From contig NZ_JAUSRH010000003.1 of NCBI RefSeq assembly GCF_030811715.1, positions 1 through 64,000 of the forward strand: a DNA stretch of 64,000 nt. The letters are read 5' to 3'. Below the pieces are notes generated by a model that made no database searches, was not told the DNA's origin, and worked only from the letters and a program-made list of their open reading frames with translations. The DNA is from Sinomonas atrocyanea (GTDB taxonomy: Bacteria; Actinomycetota; Actinomycetes; Actinomycetales; Micrococcaceae). Within the stretch, counting starts at the first letter, position 1. Each line of letters opens with the position of its first letter. Positions 17,601-26,077 of the stretch are shown in pieces. Made by a program: the position numbers and the translations under genes.

Positions 17601-18808
17601 TGCAGGATCACGGCGGCGAGGTTGGTCCGCAGGATCTCGGGGTCGGTGAACTCGGGGCGGGAGAGGAAGTCCTCCTCGGAGTACAGGCGGATGCAGATGC
17701 CGTCCGAGACGCGCCCGCAGCGGCCGGCGCGCTGGTTGGCCGAGGCCTGCGAGACCCGCTCGATCGGCAGGCGCTGGACCTTGGTGCGGTGCGAGTAGCG
17801 CGAGATGCGGGCCGTGCCGGTGTCGATGACGTACTTGATGCCGGGGACGGTCAGCGAGGTCTCCGCCACGTTCGTGGCCAGCACGATCCGCCGCTTCCCG
17901 CCGGGCGTGAACACGCGGTGCTGCTCGGCGAGCGAGAGCCGGGCGAACAGGGGCAGGATCTCCGCCCCGGCCATGCGGGGGTTCTTCTGGATCGAGCCGG
18001 CCAGGGCCTCGGCCGCGTCGCGGATCTCCCGCTCGCCCGAGAAGAAGATGAGGATGTCGCCGGGCGCCTCCCGGGAGAGCTCGTCGACCGCGTCGCACAC
18101 CGCGTCGACAGGGTCCCTGTCCTCCTCGAGGGCGTCGTCGCTCCGGGCGACGGAGTCGTCCTCATCCTCGGGGCCGGCCGGTTCGGCAACGAGCGGGCGG
18201 TAGCGGATCTCCACCGGGTACGTGCGGCCCGAGACCTCGACGATGGGGGCGGGCTCGGGCTCTGCCCCTGGCACCTCCCGCGCGAAGTGCCGGGCGAAGC
18301 GCTCCGGGTCGATGGTCGCGGAGGTGATGATGACCTTCAGGTCCGGCCGCTGGGGGAGCACCCGCTTGAGGTAGCCGAGGATGAAGTCGATGTTGAGGCT
18401 GCGCTCGTGGGCCTCGTCGATGATGATCGTCGAGTAGCGCCTCAGGAGCCTGTCGCGCTGGATCTCGGCGAGCAGGATGCCGTCGGTCATGAGCTTGACC
18501 TTGGTCTCGGGCCCGACCTCGCCCGTGAAGCGGACCTGGAAGCCGACCTCGGCGCCGAGCTCGACGTCCAGCTCCTCGGCGATGCGCTCGGCGACGGTGC
18601 GCGCGGCAAGCCTGCGCGGCTGGGTGTGGCCGATCAGGCCCTTCTCGCCCAAGCCGAGCTCGAGGCACATCTTGGGGATCTGCGTGGTCTTCCCCGAGCC
18701 GGTCTCGCCGGCGATGATCGTGACCTGGTTCGCGGCGATGGCCTCCATGAGCTCGTCGCGGCGCTCGGAGACCGGGAGGGCGGCGGGATACGTGATCGTC
18801 AGGGCCAT
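14648..18808 (-). CDS. hrpA: ATP-dependent RNA helicase HrpA
   Basis: This 1386-residue DEAH-box SF2 helicase has Walker A GETGSGKTTQIP (Lys40), DEAH at 131-134 (IIIDEAHERSLN), SAT in VIITSATIDPERF, and the motif VI arginine finger in QRAGRCGR. HA2 and OB-fold regions follow, then the large DUF3418-like C-terminal domain (about 780-1386), for a total close to E. coli HrpA (1300). HrpA acts on mRNA and stalled ribosomes. Two low-complexity inserts are visible: an acidic one near residue 215-235, and a Gly/Arg-rich one near 450-495. A heptad array of KSPRGGA type at about 1037-1071 is encoded by 21-bp DNA repeats. ATG 18808 lies 9 nt after a TAGACT -10 box. Confidence 0.95.
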   Translation of the reverse strand: MALTITYPAALPVSERRDELMEAIAANQVTIIAGETGSGKTTQIPKMCLELGLGEKGLIGHTQPRRLAARTVAERIAEELDVELGAEVGFQVRFTGEVGPETKVKLMTDGILLAEIQRDRLLRRYSTIIIDEAHERSLNIDFILGYLKRVLPQRPDLKVIITSATIDPERFARHFAREVPGAEPEPAPIVEVSGRTYPVEIRYRPLVAEPAGPEDEDDSVARSDDALEEDRDPVDAVCDAVDELSREAPGDILIFFSGEREIRDAAEALAGSIQKNPRMAGAEILPLFARLSLAEQHRVFTPGGKRRIVLATNVAETSLTVPGIKYVIDTGTARISRYSHRTKVQRLPIERVSQASANQRAGRCGRVSDGICIRLYSEEDFLSRPEFTDPEILRTNLAAVILQMTAMGIARGPKDVAAFPFVEPPESRAINDGVTLLRELGALADGKDQDAGGAPSAEPAHDGGRGRRGHRTPGGGTAGGSTARGGLTAVGHQLAQLPVDPRLGRMIVEAARRDCVREVMVLAAALTIQDPRERPSQETGKRQAADEKHARFKDENSDFTGYLNLWNYLQEQQRELSSSAFRRLCKAEFINYLRVREWQELFQQLRQLARPLGISLWQGRDTDPVGRHDAVHQALLAGLLSHIGLLDERKREYVGARGTRFAIFPGSALFKKSPTYVMAAELVETSRLWARTAAKMDPAWAELVAPHLVKHTYSEPHWSKRSGSVMAYEKVTLYGVTLVAQRRVNYARIDPALARELFIRHALVEGDWHTRHHFFKRNQALLTEVEELETRMRRPGLRVDDEALFEFYDARVPASVVSERHFDAWWKKARHEDEHLLDFDRALLLGEDAEGSAAAADTAYPTAWRQGGFDLPLAYEFHPVAPGGTPDPADGVTAEVPVLFLNQLDPEPFRWQIPGLRTELVTALIRSLPKQVRKGFVPAPDVARQAVAALDADFDPDTDALEESLELVLRRLKGQIIPPGSWNWDAVPPHLLMSFNVVDPKGTVLGAGKDLAALQEQLAPATRRAIAESLGATPATTSPKSPRGGAKSPRGGAKSPRGTETSPGGHATSPRGGTTAAGASGGPAGGGSGLAERSGLTEWSVGTIPRTASTVVAGHTVTGYPALVDEQRTATAPRGTAGLRVFQTEEDQLRAHRGGVIRLLALRIPAPDRYVLEHLNNREKLTFSQNPHGSVADLIADCAVAAIDRLVPAQLPWDRAAFDALYDQVRAELIDTVFKVTAIVEQVLASSLRIGKALKGSTSLALVSALNDVKAQLEQLVYPGFVARTGYAQLEHLPRYLRAIERRLEKLPTNVQRDAVSMATVQRLEDDYDDAVAALAPTGRNQAKLSTVRWMIEELRVSLFAVELGTAGKVSEKRVRQALNEALAPA
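15595..15699. repeat. Five tandem 21-bp repeats inside hrpA
   Basis: The units start at 15595, 15616, 15637, 15658 and 15679. The plus-strand core is CACGGGGTGAC(G/T)TCGCG. As 21 bp is seven codons, the array is read by hrpA as heptads KSPRGGA, KSPRGGA, KSPRGTE, TSPGGHA, TSPRGGT. The core shares about 12 of 14 bases with the repeats in the neighbouring spacer, but lies in inverted orientation. This suggests a small mobile or spreading repeat family rather than a protein-driven repeat. Confidence 0.85.
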
Positions 18809-18875
18809 GGCTGACCCAGTCTAGTGCTGCCGGTCCCGTGGGCCGCTGCGGACATGCCCTGTCCGCAGGGCGCCA

Positions 18876-18881
18876 TAGCGT
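18876..18881 (+). promoter_or_regulatory. -10 box TAGCGT for the DJ-1/PfpI gene
   Basis: TAGCGT ends 6 nt before ATG 18888; there is no ribosome site, so a leaderless transcript is predicted. Confidence 0.55.
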
Positions 18882-18887
18882 GGCGGC

Positions 18888-19562
18888 ATGGAGACGGAAT
18901 CTGGACGTCAGAGTGCACCGCCGGCCGAGGGCGGCCGCGGCCTGCGGGTGCTGGTCTATCTGCCCGAGGGCATGGCCGACTGGGAGGTCGGGCACCTCAT
19001 GAGCGAGCTGCGCCAGCACGGCGTCACGGCGCTGCCCGCCGTCGTCGTGACGGCCACGGCGGCCGGGGAGGCGGTGACGAGCATGGGCGGCCTCCGGGTG
19101 GGGCCCGACGCCGCGCTCGCGGACGTCGCCGACGAGCCGTTCGACGCGCTCGTGCTCTGCGGCGGGACCTCGTGGTACGACGATGACGCCAACGGTGCCG
19201 CCCTCGCGCTCGCCGCACGGCGCAAGGAGCAGGGCGCGCTCGTGGCGGCCATCTGCGGCGCCGTCGACGCGCTCGGCGGCGCGGGGCTCCTCGACGACGT
19301 CGAGCACACGGGCAACGACCTGGGCCAGCTCGAGCGCTGGCCCGGCTACGGCGGCAGCTCGCGCTTCACGGCGCTTCCGCACGCCGTCCGCGGCAGCACC
19401 CCGGAGGGCGGGACGATCGTCACGGCGGGCTCGTGGGCGCCGACGGACTTCGCCGCCGCGGTCATGGCCGAGCTCGGCGCGCTTTCGGACGCCCGGGCCC
19501 GCACCTGGCTGCGGTTCTGGCGGGACCGCGACCCGGCCGCGGTCCCGGAGCTGTTCGGCTAG
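18888..19562 (+). CDS. DJ-1/PfpI family glutamine amidotransferase-like protein
   Basis: The product is a 224-residue class I glutamine amidotransferase-like domain (about 18-205). The nucleophile elbow AAICGAVDALG has Cys123 in the normal position, and FDALVLCGGTSWYDDD forms the glycine-rich turn before it. The sequence is of the YdeA/intracellular protease-like group, whose members act as deglycase-like, chaperone or hydrolase proteins; the exact reaction is unknown. A polar 17-residue N-terminal tail precedes the fold. It stands alone between hrpA and tRNA-Arg. Confidence 0.85.
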   Translation: METESGRQSAPPAEGGRGLRVLVYLPEGMADWEVGHLMSELRQHGVTALPAVVVTATAAGEAVTSMGGLRVGPDAALADVADEPFDALVLCGGTSWYDDDANGAALALAARRKEQGALVAAICGAVDALGGAGLLDDVEHTGNDLGQLERWPGYGGSSRFTALPHAVRGSTPEGGTIVTAGSWAPTDFAAAVMAELGALSDARARTWLRFWRDRDPAAVPELFG

Positions 19563-19616
19563 ACCGGGCCCCGGGCTCGCTCGTCTTGGACGGGCGGGGA
19601 CGGGGGACACAACAGA

Positions 19617-19645
19617 GCACCCCCGGTCCATCGGACCGGGGGTGC
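19617..19645 (-). terminator. Terminator hairpin of tRNA-Arg
   Basis: A perfect 13-bp stem (19617-19629 with 19633-19645) with a 3-nt loop begins 5 nt past the 3' end of the tRNA on the minus strand. It is followed on that strand by a weak T-rich stretch. It could also stop the plus-strand DJ-1 gene transcript. Confidence 0.7.
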
Positions 19646-19650
19646 AGCGG

Positions 19651-19723
19651 TGCCCTCGATAGGATTCGAACCTACGGCCTTCTGCTCCGGAGGCAGACGC
19701 TCTATCCACTGAGCTACGAGGGC
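19651..19723 (-). tRNA. tRNA-Arg, anticodon CCG
   Basis: The cloverleaf is complete: acceptor GCCCTCG/CGAGGGC, D-stem GCTC/GAGC, anticodon stem TCTGC/GCAGA with loop CTCCGGA (anticodon CCG), and T-arm with GGTTCGAATCC. The discriminator is A, and CCA is not encoded. It decodes CGG, a common codon in this GC-rich genome. No duplicated 3' end that would suggest an integration site is seen nearby. Confidence 0.96.
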
Positions 19724-19730
19724 AACTCGT

Positions 19731-19783
19731 GTTCCCTCGCGGGAACTCACCGAGCTTATCAGGTGCTGTGGGGCGCCGCGCAA
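19731..19783 (-). promoter_or_regulatory. Putative tRNA-Arg promoter and leader hairpin
   Basis: On the minus strand a -35-like TTGCGC (19783-19778) and a -10 TAAGCT (19758-19753) are spaced 19 nt apart. The short leader contains the inverted repeat GTTCCC-tcgc-GGGAAC (19731-19746), just before the mature 5' end, possibly an RNase P processing context. Confidence 0.35.
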
Positions 19784-19799
19784 ACCGGGGCGGCCGGCG

Positions 19800-20036
19800 C
19801 TACTCCTTGTAGTTCTCCACGACGTCCGCGGGGCGCACGCTGGCCTCGTCGGGGTCCTCGCCGAACTCGCGCTTGGCGCGGCGCTGGCGCAGGAGGTCCC
19901 AGCACTGGTCGAGCTGCGCCTCCACCTCGCCGAGGCGGCCCGTGCCCCTCTCGGCGCTGCCCGCCCCCGGCGTGCCGCGGAGGGAGTGCTCCTCGTCGAT
20001 GAGCTGGCGGATGCGGTCCTGGATGTCCTTGTCCAT
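19800..20036 (-). CDS. DUF2630 family protein
   Basis: This small protein of 78 residues begins MDKDIQDRIRQLIDEEHSLR and contains the family core LDQCWDLLRQRRAKREFGEDPDEASVRPADVVENY. It is predicted all-helical, soluble and charged; function is unknown. The start is ATG 20036, where TATCGT on the minus strand ends 7 nt upstream. The open frame extends further upstream, but that extension would run into the opposite gene's promoter and reads as non-conserved Arg/Pro-rich sequence. Confidence 0.88.
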   Translation of the reverse strand: MDKDIQDRIRQLIDEEHSLRGTPGAGSAERGTGRLGEVEAQLDQCWDLLRQRRAKREFGEDPDEASVRPADVVENYKE

Positions 20037-20059
20037 GACCAGCACGATAGCGTCAGGGG
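20037..20059. promoter_or_regulatory. 23-bp divergent promoter with overlapping -10 boxes
   Basis: The minus -10 TATCGT (20049-20044) and plus -10 TAGCGT (20048-20053) share two base pairs. The start codons at 20036 (-) and 20060 (+) lie 7 and 6 nt from their boxes. Only one of the two promoters can be open at a time. Confidence 0.6.
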
Positions 20060-21382
20060 GTGGCAGAAGAACATGGGGGGACCCGGGGGCGCAGGCCCTG
20101 GCGGGGCCGCATCCTCGTCCTCGTCGGCCTGCTGGCCGTGGCATTCACCCTCCGCATCGCCGTGACGAGCGTGCCGGCGCTCACCGACCGCATCGCGGGG
20201 GAGATGTTCCTGCCCTCGTGGCTCGTGGGCATCCTCGGCATGCTCCCCACCGCGCTGTTCGGCGTCGCCGGCCTCCTCACGCCGCTGCTCATGCGCGCCT
20301 GGACCGTCGAGGCCATCGCGGTCGCGGCGATGGCGGCCGCGGCGGCCGGCCAGGTCATCCGGGCAGTGGCCCCCGGGACGGGGCTGTTCCTCACGGGGTC
20401 CGCGCTCGCGCTCGCCGGCATGGGCGCGGGCAACGTGGTCCTGCCCCCCATGGTGCGCAAGTACTTCCCCGACCGCGTCGGGCTCCTCACGGCCCTGTAC
20501 GTGACGGTCATCAACGTCGGGACCACCGTGCCGCCGCTGCTCTCGGTGCCCGTGGCCGACGCGGCCGGATGGCGGGCCTCCCTGGGCTGGTGGGCGGCCG
20601 TCAACGTCCTCGCGGTCCTGCCCTGGCTGACCGTCTGGCCCGCCCGCCGCGGGGGCGGGGCGAGGGCGGCCGCCGCCGGGGCTGCCGCTGCGGCGACCCC
20701 GGCGGGGGCCGCGGACGACGGCGGCCGCCCGCCGCGCGCGGTCGTCCGCCCGTGGCATTCGCCCGCCGCCTGGGCGCTCGCCCTGCTGTTCGGCTGCACG
20801 TCGCTGAACACCTACGCGATGTTCGCGTGGCTGCCCTCGATCGTCGGCGCCGCGGGGCTGGACGCCGCGGCCGCGGGGTTCCAGCTCTCGCTGTTCGCCG
20901 GGCTCGGGCTGCCGCTCAGCCTCGCGGTCCCGGTCCTGGCGGCCAGGCTCCGCAACCCGTTCCCGGTCGTCGCCTTCGGCGTCGCGACGTTCGCCGCCGG
21001 CTACCTGGGCCTGGCCCTCGCCCCCGGCGCCGCGACCTGGCTGTGGTCCACGCTCGCAGGGCTGGGCCCCGCCACGTTCCCTCTCGCGCTCGTCCTCGTC
21101 AACCTGCGCACCCGGTCCCACCAGGCGGCCGGCGCCGTGTCGGGCTTCGCCCAGGGGGTCGGCTACGTCGTGGCCTGCGCGGGCCCGCTCGCCGTCGGCC
21201 TCCTCCACGACGCGACCGGCGCCTGGACGGCCTCGTTCGCGTTCCTCGGCCTCACCCTCGCGGTCCTCGGCGTCTCGGGCTGGGTCATCAGCCGCCCGCA
21301 CTTCATCGACGAGCACCCCGGCGTGGTCGTCCGGCGGGGAACCGAGCCCGCGGCCTCCGGGCGCGGACGGCCGGGACCATGA
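20060..21382 (+). CDS. MFS transporter, CynX/NimT family
   Basis: This membrane protein of 440 residues has 12 predicted transmembrane segments. The start is GTG 20060, 6 nt after a -10 box. The first helix (GRILVLVGLLAVAFTLRIAVTSV) with RIAVTSVPALTDRI resembles the CynX (cyanate) and NimT (2-nitroimidazole efflux) group. The central cytoplasmic loop (about 195-235) is Ala/Gly/Arg-rich. No neighbouring enzyme points to a substrate, so cyanate transport should not be assumed. Confidence 0.85.
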   Translation: MAEEHGGTRGRRPWRGRILVLVGLLAVAFTLRIAVTSVPALTDRIAGEMFLPSWLVGILGMLPTALFGVAGLLTPLLMRAWTVEAIAVAAMAAAAAGQVIRAVAPGTGLFLTGSALALAGMGAGNVVLPPMVRKYFPDRVGLLTALYVTVINVGTTVPPLLSVPVADAAGWRASLGWWAAVNVLAVLPWLTVWPARRGGGARAAAAGAAAAATPAGAADDGGRPPRAVVRPWHSPAAWALALLFGCTSLNTYAMFAWLPSIVGAAGLDAAAAGFQLSLFAGLGLPLSLAVPVLAARLRNPFPVVAFGVATFAAGYLGLALAPGAATWLWSTLAGLGPATFPLALVLVNLRTRSHQAAGAVSGFAQGVGYVVACAGPLAVGLLHDATGAWTASFAFLGLTLAVLGVSGWVISRPHFIDEHPGVVVRRGTEPAASGRGRPGP

Positions 21383-21416
21383 CGGGCGCAGTTTCAGCGC
21401 GGACACGCCGCGCCGG

Positions 21417-21422
21417 TAGGCT
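21417..21422 (+). promoter_or_regulatory. -10 box TAGGCT for the argS operon
   Basis: TAGGCT ends 6 nt before GTG 21429 of argS. The start codon is at the expected transcription start, so the argS-lysA-hom-thrC-thrB transcript probably begins leaderless. Confidence 0.55.
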
Positions 21423-21428
21423 AGGGGG

Positions 21429-23087
21429 GTGACTCCCGAAGAACTTTCCTCCGCCATTTCTGCCTGCCTCGCCGACGCCGTGCGCGCCGGCGAGATCTCT
21501 GTGGACGTGCCGGAGGAGATCCGCGTGGAGCGCCCGAAGAACCGCGACCACGGGGACTGGGCCACCAACATCGCGCTCCAGCTGGGCAAGCGGGCCGGCA
21601 TGCCTCCGCGGCAGCTCGCCGAGCTCATCGCCGGGCGCCTCGCCACGGTGGAGGGCGTCGCCTCGGTCGACATCGCCGGGCCGGGCTTCCTCAACGTCAC
21701 CCTCGACGCCGCCGCCGCCGGCGCGCTCGCCAAGGCGATCGTCGAGGCCGGCGCCGCCTACGGCACGAACGAGGCGCTCGCGGGCCACGTCATCAACATG
21801 GAGTTCGTCTCCGCCAACCCCACCGGCCCCCTGCACATCGGGCACACCCGCTGGGCGGCCCTCGGCGACTCGATCGCGCGCGTCCTGCGGGCCTCGGGAG
21901 CGGACGTCACCCGCGAGTACTACATCAACGACGCGGGCAACCAGATGAACGTCTTCGCGAACTCCGTGCTCTCCCGCCTGCACGGGCGCGACGTCCCCGA
22001 GGGCGGCTACCCGGGCCAGTACATCGTCGATCTCGGCCACGAGGTGCTCTCTGCCCATCCGGACGTGCGCGAGCTGACCGACGAGGCCGCGCTGCCGATC
22101 GTGCGCGAGGCGGCCTACGCCGCGCAGATGAAGGACATCAGGGCCACCCTTGCAGAGTTCGACGTCACGTTCGACGTCTACTTCTCCGAGAGGGAGGGGC
22201 TGCACGGGTCCGGCGCGATCGAGACCGCCGTCAAGCGCCTGCGCGAGCAGGGCCACGTGTTCGATGCCGACGGCGCGGTGTGGCTGCGCACCACCGACTT
22301 CGGCGACGACAAGGACCGCGTCCTCATCCGGGCCAACGGCGAGCCGACCTACTTCGCCGCCGACGCCGCCTACTACCTCTCGAAGAAGGACCGCGGCTTC
22401 GCCGAGAAGGTCTATCTCCTCGGCGCCGACCACCACGGCTACGTCAACCGGCTCAAGGCCATTGCGGCGTGCGCCGGCGACGACCCCGAGGCGGCCATCG
22501 AGGTGCTCATCGGCCAGCTCGTCTCCGTCAACGGGGCCAAGCTGTCCAAGCGCGCGGGCAACATCATCGAGCTCAAGGACCTCATCGAGTGGCTCGGCAA
22601 GGACGCGGTGCGCTACTCCCTCGCCCGCTACCCCGCAGACTCGCCCCTCACCCTCGACCCCGAGCTGCTGAAGAAGAACTCGAACGAGAACCCCGTGTTC
22701 TACGTCCAGTACGCCCACGCGCGCTCCCGCGGCGCAGCCCGTAACGCCGAGGCCGCCGGGGTGGCCCGGACCGTGGACGGGACGGATGTGTTCGACGCCG
22801 CCCTGCTGACCCACCCGAGCGAGAACGACCTCCTGGCCCACCTCGCGGCGTACCCGTCGATCGTGGCCAAGTCCGCGGAGTTCCGCGAGCCGCACCGCGT
22901 GGCGCGCCATCTGGAGTCGATCGCGAGCGCCTACCACTCGTGGTACGACAACTGCCGGATCGCGCCCCAGGGCGACGAGGAGGTCACCGACCTCAACCGC
23001 ACGCGCCTGTGGCTCAACGACGCCACGAGCCAGGTCCTCGCCAACGGGCTCGGCCTCCTGGGCGTCTCCGCACCGGAGAGGATGTAG
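21429..23087 (+). CDS. argS: Arginyl-tRNA synthetase
   Basis: This class I synthetase of 552 residues charges tRNA-Arg. The N-terminal Add-1 domain spans about 1-110. HIGH lies in NPTGPLHIGHTRW (136-139). The KMSKS-like loop KLSKRAGN is followed by the C-terminal DALR anticodon-binding domain with its conserved YAHARSRG. argS heads a cluster with lysA, as in other actinobacteria where arginine and lysine availability co-regulate the pair. The stop lies 3 nt before the lysA GTG. A tRNA-Arg gene lies 1.7 kb upstream. Confidence 0.98.
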   Translation: MTPEELSSAISACLADAVRAGEISVDVPEEIRVERPKNRDHGDWATNIALQLGKRAGMPPRQLAELIAGRLATVEGVASVDIAGPGFLNVTLDAAAAGALAKAIVEAGAAYGTNEALAGHVINMEFVSANPTGPLHIGHTRWAALGDSIARVLRASGADVTREYYINDAGNQMNVFANSVLSRLHGRDVPEGGYPGQYIVDLGHEVLSAHPDVRELTDEAALPIVREAAYAAQMKDIRATLAEFDVTFDVYFSEREGLHGSGAIETAVKRLREQGHVFDADGAVWLRTTDFGDDKDRVLIRANGEPTYFAADAAYYLSKKDRGFAEKVYLLGADHHGYVNRLKAIAACAGDDPEAAIEVLIGQLVSVNGAKLSKRAGNIIELKDLIEWLGKDAVRYSLARYPADSPLTLDPELLKKNSNENPVFYVQYAHARSRGAARNAEAAGVARTVDGTDVFDAALLTHPSENDLLAHLAAYPSIVAKSAEFREPHRVARHLESIASAYHSWYDNCRIAPQGDEEVTDLNRTRLWLNDATSQVLANGLGLLGVSAPERM

Positions 23088-23090
23088 CCC

Positions 23091-24593
23091 GTGGCCGAGA
23101 CGACGGCCGCCGGCGCCGCCTCGCCGCTCGCCCCCTCCTGGCTCGGGGTCCCCGACGACCCCAACCGGCTCGTCCCCGCGCTGTGGGCGCACGACGCCGA
23201 GCGCGGCCCGGACGGCCAGCTCACCGTGGCAGGGCTTCCGGTGGGGAAGATCAAGGCCGCCCACGGCTCCCCGGTCTTCGTCCTGAGCGAGGCCGATTTC
23301 CGGGCCCGGGCACGCGCCTTCAAGAACGCCTTCGACACCGCGTTCGCCGACCTCTGCGGGGGAGTGGACGTCTACTACGCGGGCAAGTCCTTCCTGTGCA
23401 CGGCCGTGGCCACGTGGGTGCGCGAGGAGGGCCTGCGCCTCGACACCGCCTCTGGCGGCGAGCTCGCCGTCGCCGCCCGCGCCGGCACGCCGGGCGAGCT
23501 CATCGGGCTGCACGGCAACAACAAGTCCGACGCCGAGATCGCCCGCGCCCTCGAGCTGGGCGTGGGCCGCATCATCGTGGACAGCCTCGACGAGCTCGAG
23601 CGCGTCGCGGCGATCGCGGCGGCCCGAGGCACCGACACCCCCGGCAGCGAGGCCCCGCGCGCCAAGGTCATGCTCCGGCTCACCCCGGGGGTGCACGCGC
23701 ACACGCACGAGTTCATCGCCACCGCCCACGAGGACCAGAAGTTCGGCCTCTCCATGGCCCCGGGGACGGCCAGCGCGGACTTCGCCGGCGCAGCCTCCGA
23801 GGCGGCCGCGAGCATGGCCGAGGAGGCCGTCGCGGCCGCGGCCGGCCACGACAGCATCGAGCTCCTCGGCGTCCACTGCCACATCGGCTCGCAGATCTTC
23901 GAACCCGAGGGCTTCGAGGCAGCGGCCGTGCGGCTGCTCGAGTTCGTCGCCGCGATGCGCGCGGCGTACGGGGTCGCGCTGCCCGAGCTCGACCTCGGCG
24001 GCGGCTACGGCATCGCCTACCTCCCCGGGGACGCGCCGCGGCCGGCGGCCGAGATCGCCCAGGCGCTGGCCGGCGTCGTGCGCGCCACGTGCGAGCGGCT
24101 CGCCATCGCCGTCCCGCGCATCTCGATCGAACCGGGCCGTGCGATCGTCGGGTCCACGACCTTCACCCTCTACGAGGTGGGGACCATCAAGGACGTCGTC
24201 GTCGATCGTCCCGAGGGCGGCGGCACGGCCGTGCGCCGCTACATCTCGGTCGACGGCGGCATGAGCGACAACGCCCGCCCCGTCCTGTACGACGCCGACT
24301 ACTCCGTGGTCCTCGCCAACCGGACCTCAGACGCCCCGGCGCAGCTGGCCCGGGTGGTGGGCAAGCACTGCGAGAGCGGCGACATCGTGGTCCGCGACGC
24401 CTACCTGCCCGCGGACGTGCGCGCCGGCGACCTCCTGGCCGTGCCGGGGACCGGGGCCTACTGCTGGGCGCTGTCGAGCAACTACAACTACCTCGCGCGC
24501 CCCGGCGTGCTGGCCGTCCGTGACGGCGCGGCCCGCTGGATCGTGCGGGGCGAGACCGAAGAGGACCTGCTCTCCCGCGACATGGGAGCATGA
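23091..24593 (+). CDS. lysA: Diaminopimelate decarboxylase
   Basis: This 500-residue PLP enzyme of fold type III catalyses the last step of lysine synthesis, meso-DAP to L-lysine. The Schiff-base lysine is in VDVYYAGKSFLC (Lys99). Conserved blocks are GVHCHIGSQIFEPEGF, LDLGGGYGIAYLPGD, EPGRAIVGSTTFTLYEVGTIK and CESGDIVVRDAYLP with the cysteine of the dimer-shared active site. The length is slightly above the usual 440-470 because of an N-terminal segment (about 1-45). The start is GTG 23091. It is linked to hom by an ATGA junction or a gap of about 50 nt, depending on the hom start. Confidence 0.97.
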   Translation: MAETTAAGAASPLAPSWLGVPDDPNRLVPALWAHDAERGPDGQLTVAGLPVGKIKAAHGSPVFVLSEADFRARARAFKNAFDTAFADLCGGVDVYYAGKSFLCTAVATWVREEGLRLDTASGGELAVAARAGTPGELIGLHGNNKSDAEIARALELGVGRIIVDSLDELERVAAIAAARGTDTPGSEAPRAKVMLRLTPGVHAHTHEFIATAHEDQKFGLSMAPGTASADFAGAASEAAASMAEEAVAAAAGHDSIELLGVHCHIGSQIFEPEGFEAAAVRLLEFVAAMRAAYGVALPELDLGGGYGIAYLPGDAPRPAAEIAQALAGVVRATCERLAIAVPRISIEPGRAIVGSTTFTLYEVGTIKDVVVDRPEGGGTAVRRYISVDGGMSDNARPVLYDADYSVVLANRTSDAPAQLARVVGKHCESGDIVVRDAYLPADVRAGDLLAVPGTGAYCWALSSNYNYLARPGVLAVRDGAARWIVRGETEEDLLSRDMGA

Positions 24594-24640
24594 CCGCCGC
24601 AGGCGGGAAAGCGAGGCCAGGAACCGTGGGAGAGACGACG

Positions 24641-26077
24641 ATGGGAGCGACCATGACGGAGATCAGCGAGGCCCCCCAGCCCGGACTGCAGCCGGAGGCC
24701 GGGACGCGGCGGGTGCTGAAGGTGGCGCTGCTGGGCGGAGGCACCGTGGGCTCCCAGGTGGCCCGCATCCTCCTGGACGACGCCGAGGCGCTCGCCGCCC
24801 GCGCCGGGGCAAGGCTCGAACTGGTCGGCATCGCCGTGCGCAACGTGGACGCGCCCCGCGACGTCGAGCTCCCGCGCGAGCTCTACACGACCGACGCCGA
24901 GGGCCTCGTGGGCTCCGCCGACCTCGTGATCGAGCTGATGGGCGGTATGGAGCCCGCGCGCACCCACATCCTCGCGGCCCTGCGCCGCGGCGCCTCCGTC
25001 GTCACCGGGAACAAGGCCCTCCTCGCGCAGGACGGCGCAACGCTGTTCGACGAGGCCGACGCCAACGGGGCCGAGCTCAACTTCGAGGCCGCCGTGGCCG
25101 GGGCGATCCCGATCATCCGCCCGATCCGGGAGAGCCTCTCCGGCGACCGCATCACGCGCGTGCTCGGGATCGTCAACGGCACCACGAACTTCATCCTCGA
25201 CGCGATGGACACGACCGGCGCGCAGTTCGCCGACGTCCTGGCCGAGGCCCAGCGCCTTGGCTACGCCGAGGCGGACCCGACCGCCGACGTCGAGGGGCTC
25301 GACGCCGCGGCGAAGGCCGCCATCCTCGCATCGCTCGCGTTCCACACCCGCGTCTCGCTCGACGACGTGCGCTGCGAGGGCATCACGAACGTGAGCGCCG
25401 CCGACATCGCCGCAGCCCAGGACGCCGGTCTGACCATCAAGCTCCTCGCGATCGCCGAGCTCGTCCCGCTGGAGCCCGCGGGCAGTGCCGAGCGCGCGGC
25501 CGACGGCGCCGCCCCTGCCCCGCGCGAGGGCGTCAGCGTGCGCGTCCACCCCACACTGCTGCCCCGCACCCACCCGCTCGCCGCCGTCAGAGGGGCGTAC
25601 AACGCAGTGTTCATCGAGGCCGAGAACGCCGGCTCGCTCATGTTCTACGGCGCCGGCGCCGGCGGCGCCCCGACCGCGTCCGCGATCATGGGCGACGTCG
25701 TCACCACGGCGCGGCGCCTGCTGGCCGGCTCGCCCGGCCGGACCGGCACGGCCACCCGCACGCTCCCGCTCGTCGGCCCTGAGGCCGTGACCACCAGCTA
25801 CAGCATCGGCCTCGAGGTCGCCGACCAGCCGGGCGTCCTGGCCCGCGTCGCCGCCGTCTTCGCCGAGCACGGCGTCTCCATCGAGACGATGCGCCAGCGG
25901 ATCGACGGGGCCGAGCCCGCCGCCGAGGGCGCCGACGGGCGGCAGGGCCGCCGTGCCGAGCTGCGCTTCGTGACCCACCGTGCCTCGGAGGCCGCACTCG
26001 CGGCGACCGTGGCCGACATCAAGAACCTGGACGTCGTCGAATCCGTGACGAGCGTCCTGCGAGCCGAAGGAGTCTAG
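24641..26077 (+). CDS. hom: Homoserine dehydrogenase
   Basis: The enzyme reduces aspartate semialdehyde to homoserine, the branch point to threonine and methionine. NAD(P)-binding [19 protein letters not shown] is near the N-terminus. [11 protein letters not shown] and [19 protein letters not shown] are the catalytic core signatures. A C-terminal ACT domain ([20 protein letters not shown]) suggests threonine feedback. ATG 24641 is chosen for GGGAGAG 6 nt upstream (478 residues). ATG 24653 is equally possible, and ATG 24590 would overlap lysA by 4 nt and add a non-conserved tail. A Gly/Ala/Pro-rich insert lies near residues 280-310. Confidence 0.95.
   Translation: MGATMTEISEAPQPGLQPEAGTRRVLKVALLGGGTVGSQVARILLDDAEALAARAGARLELVGIAVRNVDAPRDVELPRELYTTDAEGLVGSADLVIELMGGMEPARTHILAALRRGASVVTGNKALLAQDGATLFDEADANGAELNFEAAVAGAIPIIRPIRESLSGDRITRVLGIVNGTTNFILDAMDTTGAQFADVLAEAQRLGYAEADPTADVEGLDAAAKAAILASLAFHTRVSLDDVRCEGITNVSAADIAAAQDAGLTIKLLAIAELVPLEPAGSAERAADGAAPAPREGVSVRVHPTLLPRTHPLAAVRGAYNAVFIEAENAGSLMFYGAGAGGAPTASAIMGDVVTTARRLLAGSPGRTGTATRTLPLVGPEAVTTSYSIGLEVADQPGVLARVAAVFAEHGVSIETMRQRIDGAEPAAEGADGRQGRRAELRFVTHRASEAALAATVADIKNLDVVESVTSVLRAEGV

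Noticed and set aside
19651-19723. tRNA-Arg as an integration site of a mobile element
   Set aside because: No integrase gene and no duplicated tRNA 3' segment is visible on either side; neighbouring genes are ordinary.
19800-20144. Longer 114-codon version of the DUF2630 gene
   Set aside because: The extra N-terminal residues are Arg/Pro/Gly-rich, not family-like, and would overlap the divergent promoter and the start of the MFS gene.
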